In this document: piece after piece, positions 45,736-57,727 of the stretch
Numbering within the stretch: the first letter of the stretch is position 1
How the letters are laid out: each line of letters opens with the position of its first letter
Source: Stomorhina lunata
Taxonomy: Eukaryota > Arthropoda > Insecta > Diptera > Rhiniidae
Direction: 5' to 3'
Assembly: GCA_933228675.1 (NCBI GenBank)
Contig: OW121740.1
Location: 35,198,292-35,262,291 of the forward strand
Length of the DNA: 64,000 bases
Translations under genes and position numbers: made by a program
Notes under the pieces: generated by a model
The model's database searches: none
The model's input: only the letters and a program-made list of their open reading frames with translations
Told to the model about the DNA's origin: nothing

Positions 45736-45748
45736 TTTTAATAAAACT
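45736..45748 (+). repeat. SINE target-site duplication, left copy
   Basis: TTTTAATAAAACT, identical to 46066-46078. The undisturbed right arm of the foldback host element contains the same string once (reverse complement at about 46818-46830), confirming it as host sequence. Confidence 0.92.
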
Positions 45749-46065
45749 GTGAACCGCCGTGGTATAGCAGGTTAGTCATCCGCCTAGCATACCAGAGGCC
45801 CAAGTTCGATCCCTGGCCAGACTCACTTGAAAAAATAAATTTTCAAAAAAGCGGCGGTTCACCTCATAACTCAGCTAGCCACTGGTTATTGAGTATTAGG
45901 CTATGTAAAACTTCTCTAACTAATGCATTTGCCGTTCGGAGCCGGCGTTAAAACGTAGGTCCCTTTCAATGAGTATAAAAATAGAATCGGATGCAGCCCA
46001 TTGTCTGAGAGAAGTACCCCTTGTTCCAATTGGAATGTTGTCGGGGAATTATATATATATATATA
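45749..46065 (+). mobile_element. tRNA-derived SINE, full length
   Basis: A 317-bp insertion bounded by a perfect 13-bp direct repeat. Near its start are a box A-like TGGTATAGCAGGTTAG (45760) and a box B AGTTCGATCCC (45803-45813) at tRNA-like spacing, so an internal RNA polymerase III promoter is expected. The head is enclosed by an 11-bp inverted repeat, GTGAACCGCCG at 45749 and CGGCGGTTCAC at 45852. The body contains GCCGTTCGGAGCCGGCGTTA and CCCCTTGTTCCAATTGGAAT and ends in an (AT)n tail. It needs a partner LINE for movement; which one is unknown. Confidence 0.85.
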
Positions 46066-46078
46066 TTTTAATAAAACT
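46066..46078 (+). repeat. SINE target-site duplication, right copy
   Basis: TTTTAATAAAACT, immediately after the (AT)n tail of the SINE; host sequence ATGTGGACTG resumes directly. Confidence 0.92.
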
Positions 46079-46934
46079 ATGTGGACTGTATGGATCTTGA
46101 TGCGCTAAACTGAAATCCGTTTTCGGTTTTTCTCCATGAGATCTGGATTTTTTTTTATGGGCGTGGCAAATTTTTCCCCTTAAATTAGTCAGGTACGGAG
46201 ACCTATTTCGTCCTAACTCGAGAACGACTCATCCAATTTTCAAAATTAAAGCACTTGAAGATGCATAACAAAATTGCATTTATTTCAGTCTAAAATAATT
46301 TTTCTGTATCTCATATCGTTTTGGAGTTATTTAGAAATTAATGGAGAAATATTGCATTGCAATATTGGGTACTTGCGGTAAATTGGTAATAAAATTCACA
46401 TTTTTAAACCGATTTTTATGGTTTATAGCTTATTTATTCTTTATTCTCAAGATATGTAGCTCTTAGTAAAATGTTTAAAATGTTAAAATTTTACTTTATC
46501 TTTTTTTTTTAATTACATTTTTAACCTGAAAAAAATTACGAATTTCGCACGAAAAAAAATTTTTCTCTCTTAATTTCTAAATAGCAATACAGAAAAATTA
46601 TATTAGACTGAAATAAATGCAATTTTGTTATGCATCTTCAAGTGTTTTAATTTTGAAAATCGGATGAGTCGTTCTCGAGTTAGGACGAAATAGGTCTCCG
46701 TACCTAACTAATTTAAGGGGAAAATTTGCCACGCCCATAAAAAAAATCCAGATCTGATGGAAAAAAACCGACAACGGATCTGAGTTTAGCGCATCAAAAT
46801 CCATGTAGTCCACATAGTTTTATTAAAAGGAGGATTTGGCTGCAGAGCAGTGTTATCAATGTCGTCGACAAGCGCGAGTACTATATGTTTTATATTGAAA
46901 ATTGTACCAGTTGTATTAACTGCTGCATCTCGCA

Positions 46935-48178
46935 AGATGCAAAGCATAGAAATATTGGTCAGATACCCACCTTTTAGTATATAGATTGACTCAAAATCAC
47001 TCCCTGAGTTGTCCATCCGGCTGGCGGTTTGGCTGGCCCGTTATCCGTGCAAGCTCGCTATTATAGTACAGGTCGTCAAAGATAATTTGATGAAATTTGG
47101 CACAGATTCATATTTTGGTCCAAGTACGATCAGTATACTTTTTGGACAAAATCGGATCACTATTTCGGGTACCTCTAATAGGGATGCCTTCCCGGAACAG
47201 AGTTTTTGGCTCTTTACAACCACAAATTTAGTCGTATTTTAATAATATTCAGCATAAATATTGCCTATGCTAACCTAAATTCGTGTACCAGATTTTTTTA
47301 GGAATCGGCTCATATTTAACCATATCTCACATACAATACATATTCTCAAAAGTCTTCTAAATACGCAGAAAAGCGCAAAAAATGATTATACATCTAAAGA
47401 TAATTGAATTTTATTACTAAAACTTTTCAAGGATAAATATTCTGTAAATATAAATCAATAACCGAAATTTGATAACAATCGATTTACAATTGACCTGAAC
47501 TCTCAGGCCCTCTCAGCCGGAAACAAAGTTAAAACACTTTATGTCGTTATATTTTTATTAACTTTAGAATTAGTCACTTTAAAAACACTTCACAAAATTG
47601 CTTTACAAATATACTTAGTCTCACTGTTGCCTTATACGCATCTCAAATAAAACTCTTCCACGACAGTTCAGTTCATCAGGCTTTTTATAGCAGACAAGAG
47701 AGTTTCTAGCATTTGCTGCAGATATAAACAAAGAGCTGCAGTCGTCGATTACACTAACAATGCGGCTTACGAATGTTCATGCATGTTCCAATACATTCTC
47801 ACATCATCAAGAACACTATCACCTATACGTTGTACACATGAATTATCTGATGTTAACAGCAACAGAGAGAGGGAGAGAGCCGATAAATAAATGAAGGGAA
47901 AATATTGCTTTGCTCTTTAAAGCAAAACATTAAGAGAAAACTGTTGCTCTGCATATAGACACAAACAAAACAACAACATTAACAGAAACATTCTAGGCAA
48001 CAAGGGGAAGAATTATAAGTAGTGAACTTTGCACAATGGGGTGGAAAAATGGAAAATTCTTGACAGTATATATATGTATGTCTCTTAGACTTAAGGCAAA
48101 CTTGTTAAATTGTTGACCTTAATAATGAAGGGTTTAATATAGTCGGGCTTGACTGACTATAGCTTTTCTTACGTGTTT
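46935..48178 (-). mobile_element. Interspersed repeat family 1, copy F (diverged, split)
   Basis: GCATAGAAATATTGGTCAGA through CCACCTTTTAGTATA, GATAATTTGATGAAATTTGG and GGTACCTC follow family 1 in inverted orientation to about 47535, more diverged than copies A-E. The end resumes at about 48105 with TTGACCTTAATAATGAAGGG, then GTCGGGCTTGACTGACTATA and TTCTTACGTGTTTT. Roughly 460-560 bases in between are foreign. Confidence 0.7.
47542..48002 (-). mobile_element. Probable solo LTR inserted in family 1 copy F
   Basis: On the minus strand the segment starts TGTTGCCTAGAATG, contains TATAAAAAG (around 47680-47690) followed about 10-15 bases later by GAACTGAACTGTCG in initiator position, then AATAAAA near its end and terminates about ATAACGACA. 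The TG...CA edges, a TATA box, an initiator-like site and a polyadenylation signal in order are the layout of an LTR. There is no clear short target duplication and no internal retrotransposon sequence, so the boundaries and class are uncertain. Confidence 0.45.
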
Positions 48179-50965
48179 TTGTTACTAAAGTTTTCTACTT
48201 TTAATATTTTTAGGTTTTTGCTCTTGATTTTTTAAAATTTTAATATTGGAATAACTCAATTGTTCTTCTGTAACATAGTCATTTTTGCACAGATCTTGAT
48301 CTTATTAAGTGACAAAGAATTTTTATTGCTTGGTTTTAAGAAATTAAGTTGAACAGACCAAAAAATCATTAAAATTTTTCTGCAATTTCAACTTAGGTCC
48401 TCTGTAACTCAATCATTTCTCGACTACATTTTACAAACAATTTGTGTTTGTCTCAAGAACTTCATTATCTTTCCACGAAAGGAAAGAGATGAAAATCGGT
48501 AGACTATTTTCCAAAATAATTTAATCAAAGTGACACCATCTGTTTTATTTTTTACCATTAGGTCTTCATATTCGGATTTATCAAACAATTTTACATGCAG
48601 ATTAGGGGTCAGATTTATTTGGTCACGACTTTCGTCAAATTTTGTTGATTAGTGTTATTTATGATCTACAAAAGAATGTAAAAAACCGTGCGATTTCGCA
48701 AATGATACGTTTATATAGAAAATAAGCAAATGAGACGTTTATAAAGAAAATGTAATATATGATACTGTCACTGTCTAGACTTGATATATCCCTAATTTTG
48801 TCCTTCAGATGATGACACTGCCTGATTGAAAGGCAAGCAGTTGCGCTAAAAATTGCAACGTGGGACTTTTCTAGGAGCTGTTTTGACGAGGGGGAAGAGT
48901 CAATAAAACATCACCTTTACACTTGCCATTATCATATCATATTAATATAATGACTTAAACAGCCAATGATTAAGTAGTTCGTATTCAATATTTGAGCTGT
49001 TTATCTCATTACTTGGGAATGAAAAGTTTTGCTGGGAAGCTTCGAACTCGTTCCATTCTAATTTGATCCAATTCTTATTTCACTATTGATTTGGTACTTT
49101 GAAAAAACTTAAATTTAAATTTTAGCTGCAAAAGTAATGCCAATAATACACATGACTCCAATAACACACATGACTCGTAAGGAGCCACTTTTAAGCTCAT
49201 GTGTGTATATTTAAGTAACTTTAAATATTCTTTCCTTGTACTCGTATATGCACTTCATAACCGAGTATTGTCCTTCACCCAATGAACTACGAAGTGAATT
49301 TATTTTTTCTTTAATTTTCCTCTCATTGTCTCACGACCTGATTTTTCTTTATTTTTTTTTTCTTACTTTTCTTATTTGGCTTTGAACCACTTTCAGTTGT
49401 TGTTTTTTTTTTTTATTCTGTAAATTTTCTTCTTCCACAATTATTCCTAGAGGCAAGAAGAAACAAAAAAAAAGTAGATGCATTTTTAATTTTTAATCTT
49501 CTTCCTTTTTGCGAAAGTGCCAGATGGAATTTCATTATTTTGAGGCTGTGATTTCTAGAAAAACTCGAACACGTGCATTTGACTTCAATTAAAGAAGTGC
49601 ATATAAATCGTATCTATAACTAAATAGAGTTTTGCTTGAGAAAGTGAAAGCACAGTGGGTTTGAGATGGGAAATATAAAAAATGTTTAAATTGTGACAAT
49701 AACTTGAAGAAATTTAAAATAAATTTATAAAAATCATTCTTCTAAAGTAGAATCTACTCATGTCAAAAATTACTTAAATTGCCAAAATATTATGTCCACA
49801 TTTTCATGTGGCTTCTAATAATTTAAACATGAAACCAAACAAATATCCTTACAACCATATGTTCAATCTCAAACATAAACTTAAAGGATATTCCATAAAT
49901 TCTGTTTGTCTTCAAACTTAAATCATCTACTTAACGCCAAAATACCACAACAAAGAACAAGGAGGAAGGATAAAATTTATTGAATGTTTGCCAAAAAATA
50001 AAAAAAAAAATATTTAAAACAAACTTTGTGATGAAGGCCACTGATAACACTTAATCTTGATTGTCCCACGAAATATATTCCAAGTATTTACTACAACTTG
50101 TTCAAAGTCTGGCAACTATAACGAACGCCTTTTGCTCGCCTCTATATATTTGTTGTTATAGTCCTCTTTATAAATTATAGTTGTTGGTTTTGTTGTTTCA
50201 GCTCTGCATTGGTACAAGGTTCAAGTATTAAAGAAATCGAGAGTTGTTGCGAAAGATTTCTTTGGCAAAGAATGTATGAGGGGGAAAAAAATATCCTTAT
50301 TAAACTTGTATTAGAAATAAAACAAACTCATCGTAACGTATCGTAGCAAGAAGGATAAACACAAAAATATATATGAGCGCCAAAAGATGTGTTTACATAT
50401 AACATACAAATGTACATACATATGTTTATATGTATTTTAGTTCATATGAAATGCTAGAACATGTATTGATTCCTACAAATATATGTATGTACAAATTACA
50501 CATAAAATCTAAGTATACAATTCATATGATCCAAAATTGAGAATTTCTTATATCAGCAAATAGACACGAGTGTAAATGGCTTTAGTAAAGTACCTACTAG
50601 GCGCCTGCTAACCCAAGTGTAATAAAATATTGTATTCGTTAATATATTTAAATATTGGCACTTTCAATCATGTCCTTAGAGTCTTAAAAATTTAAAAATT
50701 TTGTAAATTTAAAATGTTTCTTAAGTTTTTGAAATTAACAAATCTTGTACATACATACACTTTAAACTGGTTACGTATGAGTATTATTTATATTTTCACT
50801 ATTAGGTAATACTCATACGCCTGTATAACTTCAGGGAAATAATTAAAGAACTTTTAAACGATAGGCTCGATTATTATTAAAATTTCACATGGCTATTGAA
50901 GAGGAGTATTTTAGATTAAGTTTAGAATTTGGAGTCTGTATCAGGAGGGAAGCTATATGCCCTCA
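48179..50965. other. Mostly unclassified AT-rich DNA
   Basis: 48750-48920 is GC-richer and precedes the shared repeat end at 48921. 49340-49420 is poly-T-rich. 50380-50510 is rich in ATATGTATGTAC motifs. No coding frame or known element is recognised in the rest. Confidence 0.4.
48921..49037 (+). mobile_element. End region of the CCCAGYAAAACTTT element, second copy
   Basis: ACTTGCCATTATCAT, TAATGACTTAAACAGCCAAT, AAGTAGTTCGTATTCAATA and GAAAAGTTTTGCTGGGA match, in inverted sense, 7610-7730. This identifies the 7610-8908 insertion as a repeated element rather than a private sequence. Confidence 0.7.
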
Positions 50966-52750
50966 AAGTAGAAATTTTTGAAAAATTTCTTATAAAAATA
51001 AGAAAATTTTTAAAAGTTTTCTTTAAAAATATGAACGTTTCGGAAATTTCCTCTAAAAACAAGAAATTTTTGAAAAATTTACTTTGAAAATAAAAAATTT
51101 TTGAGAAATTTCCTTTAAAAATAAAAATCTTTTGAGAAAATTTCTATCAAAATAAAAAACTTTTGAAAAATTTCTTTAAAAATAAGAAATTTTTGAAAAA
51201 TTTCCTTTGAAAATAAGAAATTTTTGAAAAATTTCCTATAAAACTAAAAAATTTTTGAAAAATTTCCTATAAAACTAAGAAACTTTTGAAAAATTTTCTA
51301 TAAAAGTAAGAAATTTTTGAAAAATTTCCTATAAAAATAAGAAATTTTTAAAAAATCTCCTATAAAAATAAGAAATTTTTGAAAAATTTCTTATAAAAAT
51401 AAAAAATTTTTGAAAAATTTCCTATAAAAATAAGAAATTTTTGAAAAATTTCCTATAAAAATAAGAAATTTTTGAAAATTTTCCTATAAAAATAAAAAAA
51501 GGTTGAAAAATTTCCTTTGAAATTTCCTTTAAAAATAAAAATCTTTTGAGAAAATTTCTATCAAAATAAAAAACTTTTGAAAAATTTCTTTAAAAATAAG
51601 AAATTTTTGAAAAATTTCCTTTGAAAATAAGAAATTTTTGAAAAATTTCCTATAAAACTAAGAAATTTTTGAAAAATTTCCTATAAAACTAAGAAACTTT
51701 TGAAAAATTTTCTATAAAAGTAAGAAATTTTTGAAAAATTTCCTATAAAAATAAGAAATTTTTAAAAAATCTCCTATAAAAATAAGAAATTTTTGAAAAA
51801 TTTCTTATAAAAATAAAAAATTTTTGAAAAATTTCCTATAAAAATAAGAAATTTTTGAAAAATTTCCTATAAAAATAAGAAATTTTTGAAAAATTTCCTA
51901 TAAAAATAAAAAAAGGTTGAAAAATTTCCTTTGAAAATAAAAAATTTTTGAAAAATTTCTTATAAAAATAAGAAATTTTTGAAAAATTTCTTATAAAAAT
52001 AAGAAATTTTTGAAAAATTTCTTATAAAAATAAGAAATTTTTGAAAAATTTCTTATAAAAATAAGAAATTTTTGAAAAATTTCTTATAAAAATAAGAAAT
52101 TTTCGAAAAATTTCTTATAAAAATAAGAAATTTTTGAAAAATTACTTATAAAAATAAGAAATTTTTGAAAAATTACTTATAAAAATAAGAAATTTTTAAA
52201 AAATTTCTTATAAAAATAAGAAATTTTTGAAAAATTTCTTATAAAAATAAGAAATTTTTGAAAAATTTCTTATAAAAATAAGAAATTTTTGAAAAATTTC
52301 TTATAAAAATAAGAAATTTTTGAAAAGTTTTCTATAAAAATAAGAAATTTTTGAAAATTTTCCTATAAAAATAAGAAATTTTTGAAAATTTTCCTATAAA
52401 AACAAGAAATTTTTGAAAAATTTTTTAAATTTTCCTATAAAAGTAAAAATTTTTTTCAAAATTTCCTATAAAAATAAGAAACTCTTGAAAACTTTCCTAT
52501 AAAAATAACAAGTTTTTGAAAAATTTTCTTTAAAAATAAGAAATCTTTTAAAAATTCTTATAAAAAAAACAAATTTTTTAAAAATTTCCTATAAAAATAA
52601 GACTTTTTTTTGAAAATTTTCTATAAAAATAAGACATTTTTGCAAGATTTTCCATAAAAATTTTTGAAAAATTTCCTTTAACAATAAGAAATTTTTGAAA
52701 AATTTCCTATTAAAATAAAAAATTTTTTAAAATTTCCTATAAAAATAAGA
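50966..52750 (-). repeat. 31-bp satellite, inverted orientation
   Basis: Units of AAATTTTTGAAAAATTTCTT plus ATAAAAATAAG; the block at 51950-52320 is nearly uniform in the CTTATAAAAATAAG form. A segment of about 400 bases is duplicated with an offset of 414 bases (ATCTTTTGAGAAAATTTCTA at 51127 and 51541; AAAAAAAGGTTG near 51497 and 51911). Confidence 0.93.
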
Positions 52751-53355
52751 AAAATATCTTTTTTTATAGAAAATTTTTCAAAAATTTCTTATTGTTACAA
52801 GAAAATTTTCAAAAATTTTTTAAAATTTTCTTATTTTTGCAGGAAATTCTTCAAAAAATTTTTATTATTTTAGGAAATTTTCCAAAATTTCTTATTTCTA
52901 TGGCAAATTTTTCAAATATATATTTTTTTTTCATAGGATATTTTTTCAAAAATTTCTTATTTTTATAGGAAATTTTTTTAAAAATATCTTATTTTCAAAG
53001 TACATTTTTTTTGAAATTTCTTATTTATAAGAAATTTTTAAAAAATTTCTTAGTTTTATAGGAAACTTTTCAAAAATTTCTTATTTTTATAGGAAATTTT
53101 TCAAAATGTATTAATTGTTATAGGAAATTTTTCAAAAATTTCTTATTTTTATAGGAACTTTTTTAAAAATTTCTTATTTAAACAAATTTTCTTATTATAA
53201 GAAATTTTTTAAAAATTTCTTATTTTTATAGAAAATTTTTAAAAAATTTCTTATTTTTATAGGAATTTTTAAAAAAAAATTCTTATGTTTATCTTAAATT
53301 TTTCAAAAATGTATTATTTTAATAGGAAATTTATCAAAAATTTATTATTATTTTT
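52750..53355 (+). repeat. 31-bp satellite, plus orientation
   Basis: Sequence flips at about 52750 to AAATTTTTCAAAAATTTCTT plus ATTTTTATAGG units, without a spacer. Copies are irregular and the array ends near 53355. Confidence 0.88.
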
Positions 53356-54530
53356 GCTAGTTTGATGTTGATTCCCCCAACAAACCAATTGTTTGATGTC
53401 GGTGTGTTTTGTTTGATTCAAAATCTATCCGAAAATTTTGGAACTCAACTGACACTAAACCAAGAAGAATGTGAAACTGAATAAAATTATTATTGTACCC
53501 GGGCTTATATCTTATACGTTTCTTATAATTCCCCAATAAGTTTTAATTTATAAAAAAAAAAAAAACTTTACTTTATACTCAGCAATTTTTCCATCTTTTT
53601 AATAGCTCATGCCTTTCCCAAACCATAAATTACAATGATGCAGCAGAAACTACTACGTCTTCCGCTCTAATACATTTTAATACTTTAATATATGAGTTTA
53701 TAGAGAATTTGCTTTAATCCCGTGTGTTTAAAAAAAAATTGAACTTAAATGTTTAAGCTTTTTACATTGTATTTCACAACTAAATTTATAAGTAAGAAAA
53801 ATCAGACAAAGAAAAGCTGCAAACGCCTAAGGGTAGACATGAGTTTTTTTTACATTACTTTACTTTTGTTTCAACTGCAAGTGGCAGCTGCAAGTTAAGA
53901 ACGTGTACTTTTGTATTTAAATTATAAGCCTTGAGCTTGCCAGAGATGTTAAGCGCATTAAATATGTTTGTCATAAAAGAAATTTTAGAAATATATTTTA
54001 AATCACTGAAAATTAAATGGAAAATTTTACTCTATTTAAACTTCTCTCCTATTTCCTTTTTTTTCACAACTTAATCCATTTGGCAAATAAGTCATTTATC
54101 CAGAACATGCAAATATTTGTTCATGCTCCATTTAGTTAAAAAATCCTTGATATTTCATGACACAAAAATAAAATGCCAAAGCACTTGTAATATTTTGTTA
54201 TAGATTTTTCCTCATTTTCCATATTAAATAAAAAACTACAAAGAAACAGATTTTTATTGAAAACTCAATTAATTGTAACGAGTTTTAAATTGAACGAATG
54301 AAAGGTAACGATATATAGTGATTGGTAACGATAGAGTATTTTCCAAAGATTATGCAGATTTTGTTTTTGTTTTCAACAAAAACTAATTTACATTAAACCG
54401 TCATTTTGATTTGATGAGGGTTTTAAAAACCACTTAAATTAAAATGAACATATGGAGGAATAATAATTAAAAATTAACACATCAATTTTTAATGCACATT
54501 CATATTGGGAAACTGCTGGACAATAGAACA
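53356..54530. other. AT-rich DNA without a recognised gene
   Basis: Looks single-copy. A poly-A run lies at about 53550-53565. No coding frame longer than chance. Confidence 0.45.
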
Positions 54531-56482
54531 TAGTCATAGTCTAGTCATAGTCTAGTCATAGTCTAGTCATAGTCTAGTCATAGTCTAGTCATAGTCTAGT
54601 CATAGTCTAGTCATAGTCTAGTCATAGTCTAGTCATAGTCTAGTCATAGTCTAGTCATAGTCTAGTCATAGTCTAGTCATAGTCTAGTCATAGTCTAGTC
54701 ATAGTCTAGTCATAGTCTAGTCATAGTCTAGTCATAGTCTAGTCATAGTCTAGTCATAGTCTAGTCATAGTCTAGTCATAGTCTAGTCATAGTCTAGTCA
54801 TAGTCTAGTCATAGTCTAGTCATAGTCTAGTCATAGTCTAGTCATAGTCTAGTCATAGTCTAGTCATAGTCTAGTCATAGTCTAGTCATAGTCTAGTCAT
54901 AGTCTAGTCATAGTCTAGTCATAGTCTAGTCATAGTCTAGTCATAGTCTAGTCATAGTCTAGTCATAGTCTAGTCATAGTCTAGTCATAGTCTAGTCATA
55001 GTCTAGTCATAGTCTAGTCATAGTCTAGTCATAGTCTAGTCATAGTCTAGTCATAGTCTAGTCATAGTCTAGTCATAGTCTAGTCATAGTCTAGTCATAG
55101 TCTAGTCATAGTCTAGTCATAGTCTAGTCATAGTCTAGTCATAGTCTAGTCATAGTCTAGTCATAGTCTAGTCATAGTCTAGTCATAGTCTAGTCATAGT
55201 CTAGTCATAGTCTAGTCATAGTCTAGTCATAGTCTAGTCATAGTCTAGTCATAGTCTAGTCATAGTCTAGTCATAGTCTAGTCATAGTCTAGTCATAGTC
55301 TAGTCATAGTCTAGTCATAGTCTAGTCATAGTCTAGTCATAGTCTAGTCATAGTCTAGTCATAGTCTAGTCATAGTCTAGTCATAGTCTAGTCATAGTCT
55401 AGTCATAGTCTAGTCATAGTCTAGTCATAGTCTAGTCATAGTCTAGTCATAGTCTAGTCATAGTCTAGTCATAGTCTAGTCATAGTCTAGTCATAGTCTA
55501 GTCATAGTCTAGTCATAGTCTAGTCATAGTCTAGTCATAGTCTAGTCATAGTCTAGTCATAGTCTAGTCATAGTCTAGTCATAGTCTAGTCATAGTCTAG
55601 TCATAGTCTAGTCATAGTCTAGTCATAGTCTAGTCATAGTCTAGTCATAGTCTAGTCATAGTCTAGTCATAGTCTAGTCATAGTCTAGTCATAGTCTAGT
55701 CATAGTCTAGTCATAGTCTAGTCATAGTCTAGTCATAGTCTAGTCATAGTCTAGTCATAGTCTAGTCATAGTCTAGTCATAGTCTAGTCATAGTCTAGTC
55801 ATAGTCTAGTCATAGTCTAGTCATAGTCTAGTCATAGTCTAGTCATAGTCTAGTCATAGTCTAGTCATAGTCTAGTCATAGTCTAGTCATAGTCTAGTCA
55901 TAGTCTAGTCATAGTCTAGTCATAGTCTAGTCATAGTCTAGTCATAGTCTAGTCATAGTCTAGTCATAGTCTAGTCATAGTCTAGTCATAGTCTAGTCAT
56001 AGTCTAGTCATAGTCTAGTCATAGTCTAGTCATAGTCTAGTCATAGTCTAGTCATAGTCTAGTCATAGTCTAGTCATAGTCTAGTCATAGTCTAGTCATA
56101 GTCTAGTCATAGTCTAGTCATAGTCTAGTCATAGTCTAGTCATAGTCTAGTCATAGTCTAGTCATAGTCTAGTCATAGTCTAGTCATAGTCTAGTCATAG
56201 TCTAGTCATAGTCTAGTCATAGTCTAGTCATAGTCTAGTCATAGTCTAGTCATAGTCTAGTCATAGTCTAGTCATAGTCTAGTCATAGTCTAGTCATAGT
56301 CTAATCATAGTCTAGTCATAGTCTAGTCATAGTCTAGTCATAGTCTAGTCATAGTCTAGTCATAGTCTAGTCATAGTCTAGTCATAGTCTAGTCATAGTC
56401 TAGTCATAGTCTAGTCATAGTCTAGTCATAGTCTAGTCATAGTCTAGTCATAGTCTAGTCATAGTCTAGTCATAGTCTAGTC
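54531..56482 (+). repeat. 11-bp satellite (TAGTCATAGTC)n, left block
   Basis: About 177 head-to-tail copies of TAGTCATAGTC, almost perfectly identical; I noticed one variant (CTAATC near 56302). The monomer is itself two near copies, TAGTC and ATAGTC. Edges are abrupt. The same unit in reverse complement fills 57728-62760. Confidence 0.98.
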
Positions 56483-57727
56483 GAAGACTTATTAAAGAAT
56501 ATTATTATTGACTGCGCATATTTTTTTGAATATGTTTATGAGTTTTCTGGGCTTCCAGTGTTTCTTTTTGTGCGAACTAATTGCAAACATAGGGGAGTTT
56601 GGGTTGACACCTTTTCAATTCTTGTGGGGTTTATATCATTTATTTATGTATCTTTAACACCATCATTGTACATATAAAGTGTCAGTTTAATTTAAACCTA
56701 GTGGTAAAGTCCTGAGTTAATATTTTAATGATGTCAAATTTGTATGTTTTTAAAGTTTTAAAGATAATTAAAAATATTCAAATACACTGAAAGTTAGTTA
56801 GCGTACACTGAAAACATTTATCTTAACAAACCTTATACAAGAAGAAAATCATACATCGTGAATATATTATATTTATACTTAGATTATATACCTTAATCTT
56901 TTTAAGCTGATTTTCACTCAGACAATATCAGGTTTATTTTGTTTATAAAAGAAACCAAATAATTTGTGAAATATTTTAGAAAGTACAAACGGAATGTCGA
57001 ATGAATAAATAACACTCTTATTTTATTTTCAAAATGTACTTATACACATAATTAACTGCGGATTTCATTTAAAGTGTGTCATGAATTAAATATAGATTTA
57101 TGATTAAAAGCGTCCATTTTTGAATTAATTTCACTAATTGCAAACAAATTTGGGTATTCTAAAAAAGGTGGAAAGTTTTTCATTTCCCATGACATAATTA
57201 CTCAACATCGTTAACAATTAAAATAAAACTAATCTAGTTTTAAACCACAATTTCCAAATATAATAAACAATATTTAGTCTTAATTTTATTATCATGAAAA
57301 TATTTTGTTGAGGTATCCTGAAGTATTTTATTATATACAATGATAAAAGGCCAGGAGGAATACTCGTTTTAACAAAAGTTACAGAAATATTTATGTAAAT
57401 AATATAAAAATAATTTGCTAATTAAAATATTTTTCTATGTCTTTTTCCACCTAATGAATCCGTATCATTCAAGTTAATTTAATATAAGTTTGAGACAAAC
57501 AAATACTTCATTTCTAAACTGGTTGCTTTAACAACAAAATATTTTCTGGTTAGAATAAATACAATCATTAAATGTTGAAACTAGGTATGAGTTGCAAACA
57601 TTTAGTTAATTGTTAAACCCCGCGTATACTTAGTACTATGGGATTGGTGATATTAAATTTTTGAATACTCATACGTGATGTGGTACAAATTCTTCATGAA
57701 GAATGAATACAATTAAAATATGACTTT
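56483..57727. other. 1.25-kb spacer between the inverted 11-bp satellite blocks
   Basis: AT-rich, single-copy-looking sequence, no open frame of note and no obvious internal inverted repeat. GTCGAAGACTTATT and AAAATATGACTTTGAC are the transitional edges. If the flanking blocks pair, this forms the loop. Confidence 0.6.

Larger units (their letters stand above)
45701..46854. mobile_element. Foldback element with CACTGCTCTGCA ends, interrupted by a SINE
   Basis: The left end ACACTGCTCTGCAAAAATTC and right end (reverse complement AACACTGCTCTGCAGCCAAA) are inverted. Beyond the SINE, arms mirror each other for about 280 bases, for example ATGCGCTAAACT, TTATGGGCGTGGCAAATTTT, ACGGAGACCTATTTCGTCCT and ATGCATAACAAAATTGCATT. 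TTA borders both ends and may be a 3-bp target duplication. The centre (about 46345-46560) is AT-rich and non-coding. Without the SINE the element is about 820 bp. Confidence 0.85.

Noticed and set aside
46628..47016. Frames on the minus strand at 46628-46813 and 46786-47016
   Set aside because: They fall in the arm of a foldback element and in a decayed family 1 copy; the products have no recognisable domain.
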